Source: Blepharisma japonicum
Lineage: Eukaryota; Ciliophora; Heterotrichea; Heterotrichida; Blepharismidae
Reading direction: 5' to 3'
DNA length: 64,000 nt
NCBI GenBank assembly: GCA_949751835.1
Contig: CATKHK010000022.1
Coordinates: 1 to 64,000 of the forward strand
Part shown: positions 1 through 11,489 of the stretch, in pieces
Layout: the number at the start of each line of letters is the position of its first letter
Numbering within the stretch: position 1 is the first letter of the stretch
Position numbers and translations under genes: made by a program
The notes under the pieces: model-generated
The model's input: only the letters and a program-made list of their open reading frames with translations
Database searches by the model: none
Told to the model about the DNA's origin: nothing

Positions 1-3000
1 TTCGCTCGAAATATCTCGAAAAATGCTTTTATCTTGAGATATTGAATTAAACAGCATATTATTCAAATAGCTAGAAATTGTTGTAGCTCCACTAGAATAA
101 GACACTGAAAATGATATATGCATTCAACTCGAATAAAAAGCTTCAGGAGTAATTACTGATATATTTGCACCCAAAGGATCCTTTAAAGTAATATTCAGAG
201 TGCGACTGCTTGAAAACGTAAAAATTCCCTCTTTTCTAATTATTTGGCCAACTATTTTTGCATGAACCCAAGCCTCCAGAGAAAAAGAATGAGAAAGATA
301 AATCATCTCTTCAGTTTTTATAAATCGATTATTGTCAATATATATTCCTCTCTTGATTGCTGGAATTGGATCAAAATTCAGTTCTTCATCTTTGAAAAAA
401 TAATACTGGTCTCTAATATTTCCAGTTTTAAAGATGTCATACTCTGCAAACTCTTTAGAAAACTCGGCATCGATAACTATATAAGTGTCTTCTTCGCCAT
501 TTATATAGCCGTATGGGTATTCATCAAGACAGGCTGAACCAACTAAAACCCCTACTTTGCATTGAGAGCAGTCAAACCATTTACCAGTGTCGCAGATATC
601 GCAATATAGAGAATCGCAATACTCACATGTATGATTATATATAGTTTCCACAAAAATAGAATTCACATCGCATTCACATTTTTCTGTCCCGTGAGCTCTT
701 TCTGTGCATTGCTCACAATATGAAGAATCGCTGAATCCTGAACATTTTATGCATAATTGGTCTGCACATATATTGCAAGATGGAGCTCTCACACAGTTTA
801 ATGCGCAAGAACTGTTGCAGGATTTACAGCTGCCATCAAAATACTCAGACAGCTTGCAAGAGGCAATGCAATTTTTGTCATCTCCAGATACACAGAAATT
901 GTCTAGGTCAGTAACTATCCCTGTATTTTGCCCAATAAACAATTTAAAGCTAAAAATAAAGCCTGTAAAGCCAGAATTTGTGCCTTTCCCAATATATAAT
1001 TGACTTGATTTATCTCTAAATAAATACTGCGAATAAGTATTAAGAGAATACTGCACCTCATTCATATATGTTGAAATTGTTGTTAAGCCATTTAAATAAT
1101 TGACAATAAGGGTGAATAACATTCAATCAGTCGAAGAAATGGTGCTGGATTCTGACAATAAAACTGATTGAAATGGATTAATCAGTGAAATTTTTGCTGA
1201 AAAATTGCTCGGCAAAATCATTCGATTCGTTTTTTCTATAACATTTCCAGCTCCATAACTATTTATCCACAAAGCTATTGAAAAAGTATGCGAGAAATAG
1301 AGAGGTGCATCAGAAACCAGAAATTGGCTGGAATTAAAGTGAAGTCCTCTTCCTTTGATTGGAACTGGGTCACACTCTTCAGGAATATGCCAATAATTGA
1401 ATGAGCTTGAGCTGTTACAGGTTTTAAATACATCATAAGCTCCACTGAACTCTGTTTCAAATTCTGCATTTATTACCAGGCATGGCAAATCAGAGCAATG
1501 ATTTTCTTCGAAGCCATAAGGTATTTCGTCTAAACAAGCTCCATTAATTAAATAGCCACTTTCACACTCCTTGCAATCGAAATAAGTTGCTTCACGCTTA
1601 TCACAGACTTTACAGTAACCGCTATCGCATTTTTCACAAGCCCAGTCTATTTCATATTTTATAAGAATTGAGTCAGGATTGCAGGTACAAGTTGATCCTT
1701 GAGCGTTGACTACGCATTCATTGCAAATTCCGTCACTGAAACTTGGGCATTTTATGCAAAGTCTATCAGAGCAAAGATTGCAAGATTTAGTTCTTACACA
1801 TCCGCTTGAGCATGTGTTATTGCAAGCAATACAGCCATCATCATAAAACTCAGAGAAAGTGCATGGCGATAGACAAGGTTTTTCGCTACCCACAGTGCAA
1901 ATTGATTTGTCATTGTAAAGTGATGGATCGTTTATAGTACCAATTAATAGCTTAAAATCGTAAATAAAGCCTTTAAAATAAGAGTTTTTGCTTTTCCCCA
2001 GAGTCAGATAGCTTGAAGCATCTTTAAATATAAAGTTCACAGGGGCTATTGTTCCAAACTGGTTATTGTTAAGATAAGTAGTTCCTGATGTTTTGCCACT
2101 TGAGTAGCTTATTGAAAGTATAAAAAAGTTTCAGCTATTTAATTGAGAAGAGCCAATAGTCGACTCTGTCACGTCTGATTGATATGAATTTAAAAGATGA
2201 ACATGAATTGAAAAATCTTTTGACAAAATAATTTTCCCATCTTTTTCTAAAATATCGCCAACACCATAGTTGTTTATTCATAATGAAATTGAAAAAGTGT
2301 GAGGAAAATAAAGTTTTCTATTAGAAATTAAATATTTTCCTGAGTCGAAATATAAGCCTCTGCCTTTAATCGGGATTGGATCATAAAGATCAGGATTATT
2401 TCAATAATAAAACGTAGAAGAGCTATTGCTTGTATCAAAAATCCCATAAGAACCACTAAAGTCAGCTTCGAAATTTACTTTAAGCAATAAGCAGGGTAAG
2501 TTAAAGCAGTTTCCTTCGTCATAACCATAAGGAATTTCATCTAGGCAGACGCCTTTGAATAAAACTCCTTTTAGGCATGTTTTGCAATCAAAAAAGACTG
2601 CTTCTCTGCTCGTGCACTCTCCACAATAACTATTATCACATTTTTCGCATTTCCATGATGATTTTATTAAAATTGAATCCATATTGCAAGAGCAAACAGC
2701 ACCTTGAGCATTTTCTGTGCATGTAGTACATAAGCCTTCTCCAAAGCCTGAGCATACTTTGCACAGCTGATCTGAACATAGATTGCAGGAAGCTGACCTC
2801 ACGCATCCCATTGTGCAAGAAGAATCGCATTGCTTACACGAATTTGTTGAAGAGTCAAAATAATAATTGGAGTCGCATCCTGATAAGCAGCTACTGCTTG
2901 TGTCTCCACATGCTGTCGTGATATAACTTGAAAAATCAGTCACTGCGCCTATTATTAATTGAAAATTGTAAATAAAGCCTGTGAAATTTGAATTCGAACT

Positions 3001-4869
3001 TTTACCAAGAACTAAATAATTTGAAGGTAAATCTCTGAATAAGTATTGATCATAAGTCTGCTTAAAAAGTGAGTTTCCATAATTAAGAGTTGTGATTGTA
3101 GTAGCTGATTGGAGAAAGCAACTATTAATGAATAAAAAGATCAGTCTGAAAACAAGTGGCATCTTGAGAAACTAGAGAGAATTTAGTATCAATATAATTT
3201 TCAAGGGTAATAGCTGCGTGCAAGTTATATGCAATGATAATTTTATCTAATTTTTCCAAAAAATCACCACTTTTCGATTTTATCAATAAATTAATAGTAA
3301 ACTGATATGGCAAATAAATTTCTTGATTAGATTGAAGATAAGCTCCATTATCAAAGTAAAGTCCTCTTTTAACCATAGGAATTGGATCGGATATTTCTGG
3401 TGAAGTAAATGGAGCAAAAGTGTCTATATTTGCACCATTATAAAGATTCCATATGATCCTTTGAAAGCTTCTGCCTCAAAACTTTCATCAATTACTAAAT
3501 AAGGAGAATCTTTCGAACTATCCCATCCAAATGGAATCTTATATAGGCAAGTTTGCTCTGCTAAATAATAAGCCGACAAGCAGTTGTTGCAGCTAAAATG
3601 TTTGGAAGAAGCACAGCTACTGCATAGCACATCACAATAATCACATTTAGTTCCATTAAATGCCTTTCCAATGTCACAAGTGCAAACTGAATTTACTATA
3701 GACGCTCCTTCAACACATGAAGTGCATCCATAAAAAGAGTCACAAGTCACACATTCTTTGGCTTCACACAAATTGCATGAGTCTATACTCCTACAGCCAT
3801 AATTGCAATCACTACTACAGTCTGCGCATTTTCCTTTATTGCTAAATTGCTTGAATCCACAGCTGTCAGGACAATTTAAATTTTTTGTACATACAGAGCA
3901 TCCTGAATTGCAGCCAGAAGTGAGAAAATCATCCAAAGCATGATTTGCATTCCCATAAATGATTATTCTTCATATAAAGCCAGTAAAAATGCCAACTGAT
4001 GGCTCATTCCCTAAATACATATCAACAGGATCATCATAGAGAGCATTATATATGCTTGATCCTTTCACCAAAGACCCATCTACAAGCATCTGAGCCCTTG
4101 TTGTAATGGTGTCTAAAGAGCATGTAATTGATATATGATGCCAACTACCAATTAAACTAAAACTAGTTGGCCCTAAACTCATTATTTGACCATTATTCAC
4201 TTTCACTTGATAAGTTAGTTGTCCTTCTGCTGATACATACAAATATTGGATATAATCAGAGCTACTTTTTTTACTAAAAAACGTCCCTTCAGATAAAGGC
4301 TTGACTCAAAATGTGACTGTAAACCAAGGGCTGAGATTTATACTCTGCGAATGCATATAAGAATAAGTAAAGAAATAATATCCTCTTGATATTGATGGGA
4401 TAGGGTCATTTGGATCAATATCCGAGTAGGCATTTCCACCATTTGATCCTATTATGAACTGCTGGGTTATATCCATGCCAAGTTTCATTGAATTATCAAA
4501 ATCTATTGCAAAAATGTTGTCATTGGCCACCAAGGGAGTCCGTGGTAAGCAGCTTAACTAAAATACTTATCGAAAGCTCCCTTCATGCCAGCAGCCACAA
4601 ATCACTTTCGCATAAGATTCCAACACTTATTTGCAAGTCTTGCATGGCCTTTCACTGTGACGTAAGAGATTTTACAATCGCTAACTGATTTAGAGACATT
4701 GATTCATGTCACCACTGTTACAGATTTGGCACCCTCTATAACACTGAACACATAAAATGGTACCACCAGAGTTAATTCTTGTATATCCATTTCCTAAGTC
4801 ACACGGGGTAATAGGAATGCCAACTCCGTTTGCAAGAAAAGTAATCATAATTCATATGAAGAATTTCAT
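1..4869 (-). CDS. Secreted/surface protein with tandem LamG-like and cysteine-rich units (partial, partly broken)
   Basis: The frame starts at 4869 with a hydrophobic signal-peptide-like start (MKFFIWIMITFLANG), then a short Cys-rich piece. From 4533 leftward come LamG/concanavalin-like sandwiches (for example SWHHISITCSLD and FTGFIYNFQLIIG) alternating with cysteine-rich blocks rich in CxxC pairs and ending in IPYG. Four LamG-Cys units are complete and a fifth LamG runs off the left edge. In-frame TGA codons at 121-123 and 1123, among others, fall on conserved Trp positions. Extracellular adhesion or recognition is the likely role, inferred from domain type only. Oddities: no single frame links 4690 to 4533, and the second LamG changes frame near 3450 and again near 3130-3165, where no GT...AG 15/16-mer fits. 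The gene is therefore decaying, alternatively processed, or carries sequence errors; the 3130-1 part is clean. Confidence 0.7.
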
Positions 4870-5297
4870 TTAATAATTATTCTATAATTAATTAAAAAAT
4901 ATAGCCAAAAAGATGCAACAGAAAATTTTCTCTGATATTAAATAGTTGAGAGAAACTAATTTGGTCATCATTCCTGCTATTATTGTAGTAAGTAATTATC
5001 TATAAAGTAAATGTATTTCATGGATCATTTATTTTTCAAATAAATAAAGTGTACCTATCTTATGGTATTTAATAAAGAATATTTATCAACTGCTAAGCAT
5101 TAATAGTTGAAAATATTCATTAGTGCATGTGAAAAGAAAACATAGGAAAAATATATGCAATATTAGACTTTAATATAAATTATTCATAGATTTAAATTAG
5201 CAGCTGCTCCTCCTTAATTATTAGATAAGCTAAATTTTTTGGTGAACCCTAAAGTAATAGGCGAGTTCTTTAAACATTTTGTAGGGATTAATAAGCT
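4870..5297. other. Intergenic stretch, nothing recognised
   Basis: AT-rich DNA between the start of the LamG gene and a coiled-coil relic. It must hold the promoter of the LamG gene. I see no frame longer than a few dozen codons and no structured RNA. Confidence 0.5.
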
Positions 5298-5838
5298 GAG
5301 CACAGCCTGGAGAAAAAGTATCAAGAAGAAAATAATGAGTTAAAACAGAAATTGAGGGAAAAAGAAGTAATGTTAAGTACTCAAGAATCCACTATGAAAG
5401 ATTATTGAATTTGTGTGATAGAGCTTGATAATAGATGTACAGAATTGAAACAAAAAGATTATATAAAATCTAAAAAATGCGGAACACCTGCTTAGAAATC
5501 AAATTAATTATGGTAGTGTTGAATCAAAAATGAAACCATTCAAATAATATATAGAAATTTAGAGACATCCAATTTAGCCTTAGAAAGAGAAAATAACAGA
5601 TTCAAAATTGAGTAACCAATCTGCCGAAAAGTGACTGTTTAGAAAATCTAATTAGAAATGAAAAGTTATGTCTGAGAAACAACAATAATGATACTTTCAA
5701 TAAATTAAAAACAAATAACTGCTTAGCTGAAAAAAAAAGCAGATTGTTTATTAATGAAAAAGAAAAATTGAAAAATTGCAAGAAAAAAAGTATTCTGATA
5801 CCAAACATTGGGACACTTGAAAATAAACTTATCTAAAG
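5298..5838 (+). pseudogene. Relic of a coiled-coil protein gene
   Basis: Forward-strand pieces translate into typical heptad-rich coiled coil, e.g. KYQEENNELKQKLREKE near 5310-5370, LALERENNRFKIE near 5580-5610 and a TAA/TAG-free run of about 55 codons at about 5668-5838 containing NEKEKLKNCKKKS. The pieces lie in different frames and are separated by TAA/TAG codons, so no intact product exists. The coiled-coil composition is unlike random AT-rich DNA, which is why I call it a former gene. I cannot name the parent, and it has no clear match in this window; the relic at 8925-9426 is of the same general type but does not align with it. Confidence 0.45.
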
Positions 5839-6109
5839 TATCTTTAGTAATAAAACATTTATTGCAAGAGAAAATTCACAACCTTGAAGAGCTAGTTATC
5901 AGAACAAAATGCAGATTTACGGTCAGAAATAGGTGATATACGGCATTATCAGAAAGCATTCCAATTTATCCTCTGTCCTTAATTAAAAGGATGTGTGATG
6001 AGCTAGATAATTATGCAGCAGCAATTGCAAAATCTATTATAAGGATTATTTATCCTTAGCATTTATATTTCAAAAGCATTAAAATTACTTTTAACTAACC
6101 ATTTTATAA

Positions 6110-7864
6110 TTACCTTATTTTAATCACTCTTTTTTTATTCAAATCAAACTTGAAGTACTTTATAGCTGAGAATCTACCTATTATCCCAATGTATATTCCT
6201 CCTTTGTTATATAAACAATACACTATATCAGCTAATTCGATTTTTGAGTCTGCTATTATTCTTTTCCAGTTCGTGTCACTTCCAATTTCGCTTTCATAGA
6301 TTGATCCATTTTTGCATTCAATCAAATACAGTCTCCCTGCATTTATCAGGATCTTTCTTGTGAATTCTTCAAACTCATAAGGAATTGTTGTGAAAGAGTT
6401 GCTGTCAATTGAATATCGCAAAAGATTTCTATTATCGCATCCAGAAATCAAAATATTCCCATTAAATATTATACTATTGCAACCGGCATCAGCTTTTGGT
6501 AATGGAGTTAATTGAATTCATCGATTTTGACCCAAATCAAATCTACTAGATAGAGTTAAAGATTGATTACCATCATATCCTCCAAAGCAATAAACGCTGT
6601 TGTTGAAATAGATACATGATGAATCAGAGCAAGGAGTTCCAGATGGCAGCACTTCGACTCTACCATTCACATAAAATATCAATGCAATTCCAGAATGCTG
6701 TGCATTACCAAAACAGAATAGCTTGCCATTTGGAAGTTGAGTTATGCAAGTGCTAGAGTCTAGAGGTGTTTTAGTCTGCAAGATTTTGACTTCTTTGGTT
6801 TCAGTTTCAGTGTCATAAATAGTTAATTCAGTTCTGCCCTTATCATTATTTCTAAGATTATAAAGAGATGCTTTTTGTTGATAAGCATTAAGATAATCCT
6901 GGTAAGCTTGCGCTAGCAGTGGATCATAAATGCTAGAATTTTTCTGGTACTCTGAGCAAGTTGCTCTGAAATCCATCTCTAATTCTCGATTGTCTGGTAT
7001 ACTCAAGAACTCAGCTGCTTTATGTCTTAAGGTAATATTCATAAGATTTAATGGGCTTTTTATTTTTTTGAATTTACTGTTGATATCATTAGTAATGGAG
7101 TTTATTTTAGAATTAAGCAGTATTGTCTCGCTCTCATTCTCTGCTTTTAATCTTATTAAATTTTGAAACTCTTTTAAACTCTCACTGTTCTCATTTGCTT
7201 TTAAAGAAATCGAATCCTTAATGTTTGCTACCTTAATCCTAGCCGAATTTACAGTTTTATTATTTGCTTCAATACTGGTTTCTTTATTGGAGCGCATGGC
7301 ATTAAGAAATGCTTGAAATCTCTTATTAACGAAAGATGCAATTAAACTTTCTAAGTCTCTACTGTATGTATGAAACAACTTTGCACCATTATATCAATCC
7401 TTTTCGGCTGAGATTATTGATTTTACTTTGTTTACAGCTTCTTCAGGCTGTAAAGTCAATAACTCTGAAATTGAGTCTCGGTTTGACTCCAACGATTTTT
7501 CAGCTCCAAATATTTCTAAAACCAAATTTCCTACATTAGCTGAAAAAGTATTTAAAGTTCTAGTGTATTGGCTTACATCTTTTTCTAAATTAGCGAGACG
7601 CTGATTAAAGGAATCTATAATTAACTTCTTTAGCTTCCTATACTTTGAATCTTCTTTCATAAGAAATCTAAGAACAGCTTGTTTTGTCTCTTCATTATTA
7701 GGCTCTTCAAAAATAGAGTCAAATAGATGATCCCTGCCAGCAATTTTCTTTTTGATATGCCTTCCGATATGCACCTCACAGAAGAAAGATTCAGGAGAGG
7801 TGCATTTGCATGCATACTCAACTTTATTTTTGCAGTCTGGCTCGAAGCACTTCTTTTGATCCAT
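6110..7864 (-). CDS. B-box / coiled-coil / Kelch-repeat protein
   Basis: A 584-residue protein, joined across TGA=Trp codons near 7394 and 6518; the ATG at 7864 opens it. Residues 1-40 form a B-box-like zinc site (C-x4-C-x7-C-x-C-x7-C-x2-H-x3-H). Residues about 60-250 are charged and helical, probably coiled coil. The last 200 residues hold Kelch/beta-propeller repeats (e.g. CIYFNNSVYCFGGYDG). Proteins of this layout usually act as binding scaffolds or ubiquitin-ligase adaptors; no RING domain is present, so the function is open. The neighbour at 11490-12344 shares the propeller but lacks the B-box, pointing to a local family. Family assignment is firm, role is inferred. Confidence 0.85.
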
Positions 7865-8307
7865 TCTACAATTATTATTATTATTAAAATAGCTAATTTA
7901 TATGAAAAAATGTACATTAATCTCATTTTTTAGACAATCCTAAACACAGAATATTCAATAAATAATTTGCATTCTAATGATAAAGAATTTATGAACAACT
8001 GATTAGGGCTTGAACTTGCATTAGCATCAAATGAGTACTCCAAGAATTAATAATGGCAAGCATCCCTTTAGAAAATTTTAGGCTATCAAAATTCTTATAC
8101 TGGCTACCTGATAATTTGCTTTATAGATTTTCATAGTAAAAAATCTGCATCAATTATTTTCTTTCCTTAACTAGACATAGCCATATATCTGCTCAAAAAA
8201 TTTATATGCTGTCATCCTCATATTTACACTTTATCATAAATTATGCTCGTTTAGCGTCGGCTAGAAAGTATAGGTTTGGTGGTAGTCACCTATTTAGACC
8301 ACTTTAG
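7865..8307. other. Intergenic stretch, nothing recognised
   Basis: AT-rich sequence upstream of the B-box/Kelch gene. It should contain that gene's promoter. No supported frame or repeat seen. Confidence 0.5.
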
Positions 8308-8748
8308 ATGTTTGTAAATTTTATTCAGTAAATAAATGACCATCTGAGTTAATCCCAAAAATAGAAGTTTAAGCTTTTACAACTCTCCTTTAAACACAGT
8401 AAGTTTTATATGGGTCCGTCAGACGCCTTGAGGCACCAGTCTTCCGCCGCCTGGAAATTAATTCTTTAGGATTATTACTCTTACCCTGTGCATCGAATCT
8501 CTATAATCTTCACTCTCCAACGTGATGGCGACAATTTTGGCAAGGTGCTCCAAGAAGATTTAGGTGAATAGGCTTACAATTGGGGCTGTTTTAAATTGAA
8601 AATTGCTCTCACTGCAAACTCTATCCATTAAGTCTGGATGATATAAAACGAATTTGAGGGTTATAGAACAGTGATAAGTGTTTTTCTACAATTATCAGAT
8701 AGAGGTTCTTTCAGATTTTTCATCTCATTAGGTGATAAATGGTGTTAA
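8308..8748 (+). other. Possible decayed gene: frame broken only by TAA/TAG
   Basis: From an ATG at 8308 one forward frame runs about 146 codons with eight TAA/TAG codons, counting the last at 8746-8748, and no TGA. Between them it reads like protein, e.g. RISIIFTLQRDGDNFGKV and SDRGSFRFFISLGDKW, with several TGG-coded Trp. A locally GC-richer core (about 8410-8570) is open in more than one frame on both strands, so chance is a serious alternative. I recognise no family. Confidence 0.25.
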
Positions 8749-8924
8749 TATGGATTTTTCAACTGTTTCTTAATTTTCATTTTATCCTCTTCTAATAATA
8801 AGAGGCGATTTAAAGGAAGTAAAAAGTCTTTAAAATAATAAAATACAACTTAGAGAGCAGATAAATATATTCCACAATACAAAACTGTGTGCTGAGATTG
8901 AGTTTTATCCTTTAAATCGAAAAA

Positions 8925-9426
8925 TTAAAGTACTTGAAAAAGAAAATAACCAAATAGCTCAAAGAAAATTCGAATATAAAGGATAATTTAAAAGAATTAA
9001 AAACTGATGTTGAGCAGGCTAAAGAGAAAAATATTAGTCTCTTAACTGAAAATCAATCTATAAAATAAAAAATTAAAGATCGAACTAGTGAACTTGAAGC
9101 AAAAATAATAGAAAATGAGAGATTAAGAAAAGAATTTAATGATTAAACAATAAACTAGCAGAAGAATCATCCGAAAGTCAAAACTTTGCAATAGAATTTA
9201 AAAACATTCAAAATGATACAAAGTGCACATTACTAATTCAGAGGATTTGACTAAAAATATGAATCATTGCAATCTCAGTTCAAAGAAAAATTTTTTTAAT
9301 AGAGATTATGGAAGATTTAAGCAATGAATTGCTAGCAGAACGTGGAAAATCAAAAACAGTAAAAAATAAAATAGAAATTATAAAAGAAAAATTATTGAAT
9401 TTTGAAGAGATTTATTGTATTAAGGT
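8925..9426 (+). pseudogene. Relic of a second coiled-coil protein gene
   Basis: Forward-strand pieces read as coiled coil: ELKTDVEQAKEKNISLLTE, then DRTSELEAKIIENERL, then after a frame change MEDLSNELLAERGKSKTV (from 9308). In-frame TAA/TAG codons and at least one frame shift break the product. Heptad-like spacing of Leu/Ile with Glu/Lys supports a former gene. It may derive from the same kind of cytoskeletal or scaffold gene as the relic at 5298-5838, but the two cannot be aligned by eye. Confidence 0.45.
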
Positions 9427-10391
9427 AATTATTTGGGCTTTGATTTTCAAATTGAATCTCCAATTCCACCTGCTCTTCATCACTGTTGTCCAAAGCATGA
9501 GATTTATATTTCGACATATATTTTTATAATTTATATTTATTATATGGACTTAAAATCTATTTAAGATTCGCAATTATTTATTTTATGGCATCATGGCCAG
9601 ACCAGCTTCTTCTTCACCTTCAAAGTCAGTAAGTTTTTGATAAAGAATAGACATCTCTGACATAAGTAAATGATCATTGGTGTAATGACTGTAACTGTAA
9701 CTTCTTCTTGAAGTTCCATGCGTACCGACTTATTACAACAACCATAATTTTACTAAAATCAATTTTGCTTTTATGCATTTTGCGGAAAACGTTTTTATAA
9801 ATAGTTCTATTCGGATCTAATTTTCTCAGGATAACTTCTGCTTTGGTTTAGTTATATTTCATAATATTTTTATATTTTTAATATCTTATTAAACAATGAA
9901 AATAAAATCTCTTAGCAAGTCACTAAAGTTTAAATTATGATTAAATATAATTTAAAAAAATTAATCAAGAGCTTTATTAATGGTGAAAAATTAATTTTCC
10001 ATTATAAAATGGATCCCCTTAAATATTTATCTTATTTAATATAAATAATTTACTTAAGTAGAAAGCATAAGCTTGCTTGAAAATTAAATTACTAAGTCAT
10101 CAAGCAGGTAACTTCTCATCATATGAGTTTAAAAACCTATCTTTTCAATCCTCAATTATTTATTATTCAATATTTTAGAGCAAAAATTCTTGTTTTCATC
10201 GTAATTATGGTTTGTATAATATCTTTGGTGCAATCAAATTAATTGATATTTGCTTTGATTTAAATAAAAATAAAAAATTCTGATTTATTTATAGTTAAAA
10301 GGGGTAAGAGGCCAAATCTAATTGCAAAATACATTCAGAAAAAGATAGAGCATGACAACTTGGTTATCTCTTCTGCCTCTTTATCATTAAA
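9427..10391. other. Intergenic stretch, nothing recognised
   Basis: Very AT-rich. A short continuation of the coiled-coil frame reaches about 9529 but turns hydrophobic and is probably chance. No other feature is supported. Confidence 0.45.
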
Positions 10392-11063
10392 GTGAATTTC
10401 TGTCTTGGTTTTGCTTCTTTGATCCTCTTGTGTAGATTCCAGGCTCCGCTCATGTTCAAGACCATCTGCGATGTTACCCTTAAGGTTGCTGATGCCTTCT
10501 TCTATATTGGTTCATGTATTCGATATATGATGCTATGTTTTTATTTTCTAGGAAATTTATTGCCTTTTGTCTGTACGCCCTACCTAGTGACGGTGCAATA
10601 TCAGTCTATTTATTCAAATTAGAGTAAGAAATTGTTTCAGCAATTGAGACTAGCATTGTTGCAATCGTGATAGCAATTATTGCAATCCAATCGATGACTT
10701 TAATAGCTATTTTTATCAGGACTCTCTATGAGATCACTAAGCGTAAGCTAGCCAAGGTAGGCTATGTAAATAAAAGTAAGGATCCCCTATTATATACTTC
10801 AAAAAAGCTCGAGCATAGCTAAGGACAATTATATGCTTTCATTAATTATCTAAAATTTCAATTTGATTTAATAAAATAAAATTATATATATTTATCTCAA
10901 AATAAAAATTATAGCTATAAATTTTGAATTAAAAGCCAAAATCAGGCTTAAAGCTAAGATATCTGAAATTGAAGCAGACCCAATGACCCAGAAACAGAGA
11001 GAGATTTCAGAAAAACTTGCTTCTTATATGAAAGTCAGAATTCTCCTCCTAATCCTTCGCTAA
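10392..11063 (+). pseudogene. Relic of a multi-pass membrane protein gene
   Basis: Three forward-strand pieces follow one another. The first, 10392-10622, holds hydrophobic helices (MLCFYFLGNLLPFV). The second, in another frame, runs 10628-10822 with IETSIVAIVIAIIAI and a basic cytosolic stretch (EITKRKLAKVGYVNKSKD). The third, 10920-11063, is charged and helical (KISEIEADPMTQKQREISE). They look like parts of one membrane protein broken by a frame change and stops; a GT...AG of 17 nt at the first junction does not match the 15-16 nt rule. No family recognised. Confidence 0.35.
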
Positions 11064-11489
11064 CAAGCTTATCAAGAATATCTAACTGGTTATTATCAAA
11101 TCGCATCTATTTATAATATTAGAAATGATACTATACCTCTGACAGCAAAACTTTAATTAAGGTATTATAACTTATAGATATTTCATATTTGATAATTATT
11201 ATTCTATGGAATAAGGAAAATAATTATATTGCAATGAATCTTGGTCTTATATAATGGAAATTTAGTATTATAATTTATCGTTAGTTTTTCTAATTTAGCC
11301 TCTTTTCCATATTTTAAATATTAAGGTGTGGGAAATACTATATTACAATTTCATATTTCAATAGCATTTTTTAGTTATCAGAAAAGTTTACATTATAATT
11401 TTCCCTTTTTTTAATATATAATCGATATATGCTAATGTATTTTATTTTTTCACAGAGAATAAAAATTATTAATAGTATAAATTAATATT
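11064..11489. other. Intergenic stretch, nothing recognised
   Basis: AT-rich sequence after the membrane-protein relic and downstream of the short Kelch-like gene. No frame, repeat or RNA supported. Confidence 0.5.

Noticed and set aside
4488-4790. Forward ORF opposite the start of the LamG gene
   Set aside because: It overlaps the antisense of the signal peptide, Cys-rich start and interrupted segment; no domain and it reads as a shadow of the reverse gene.
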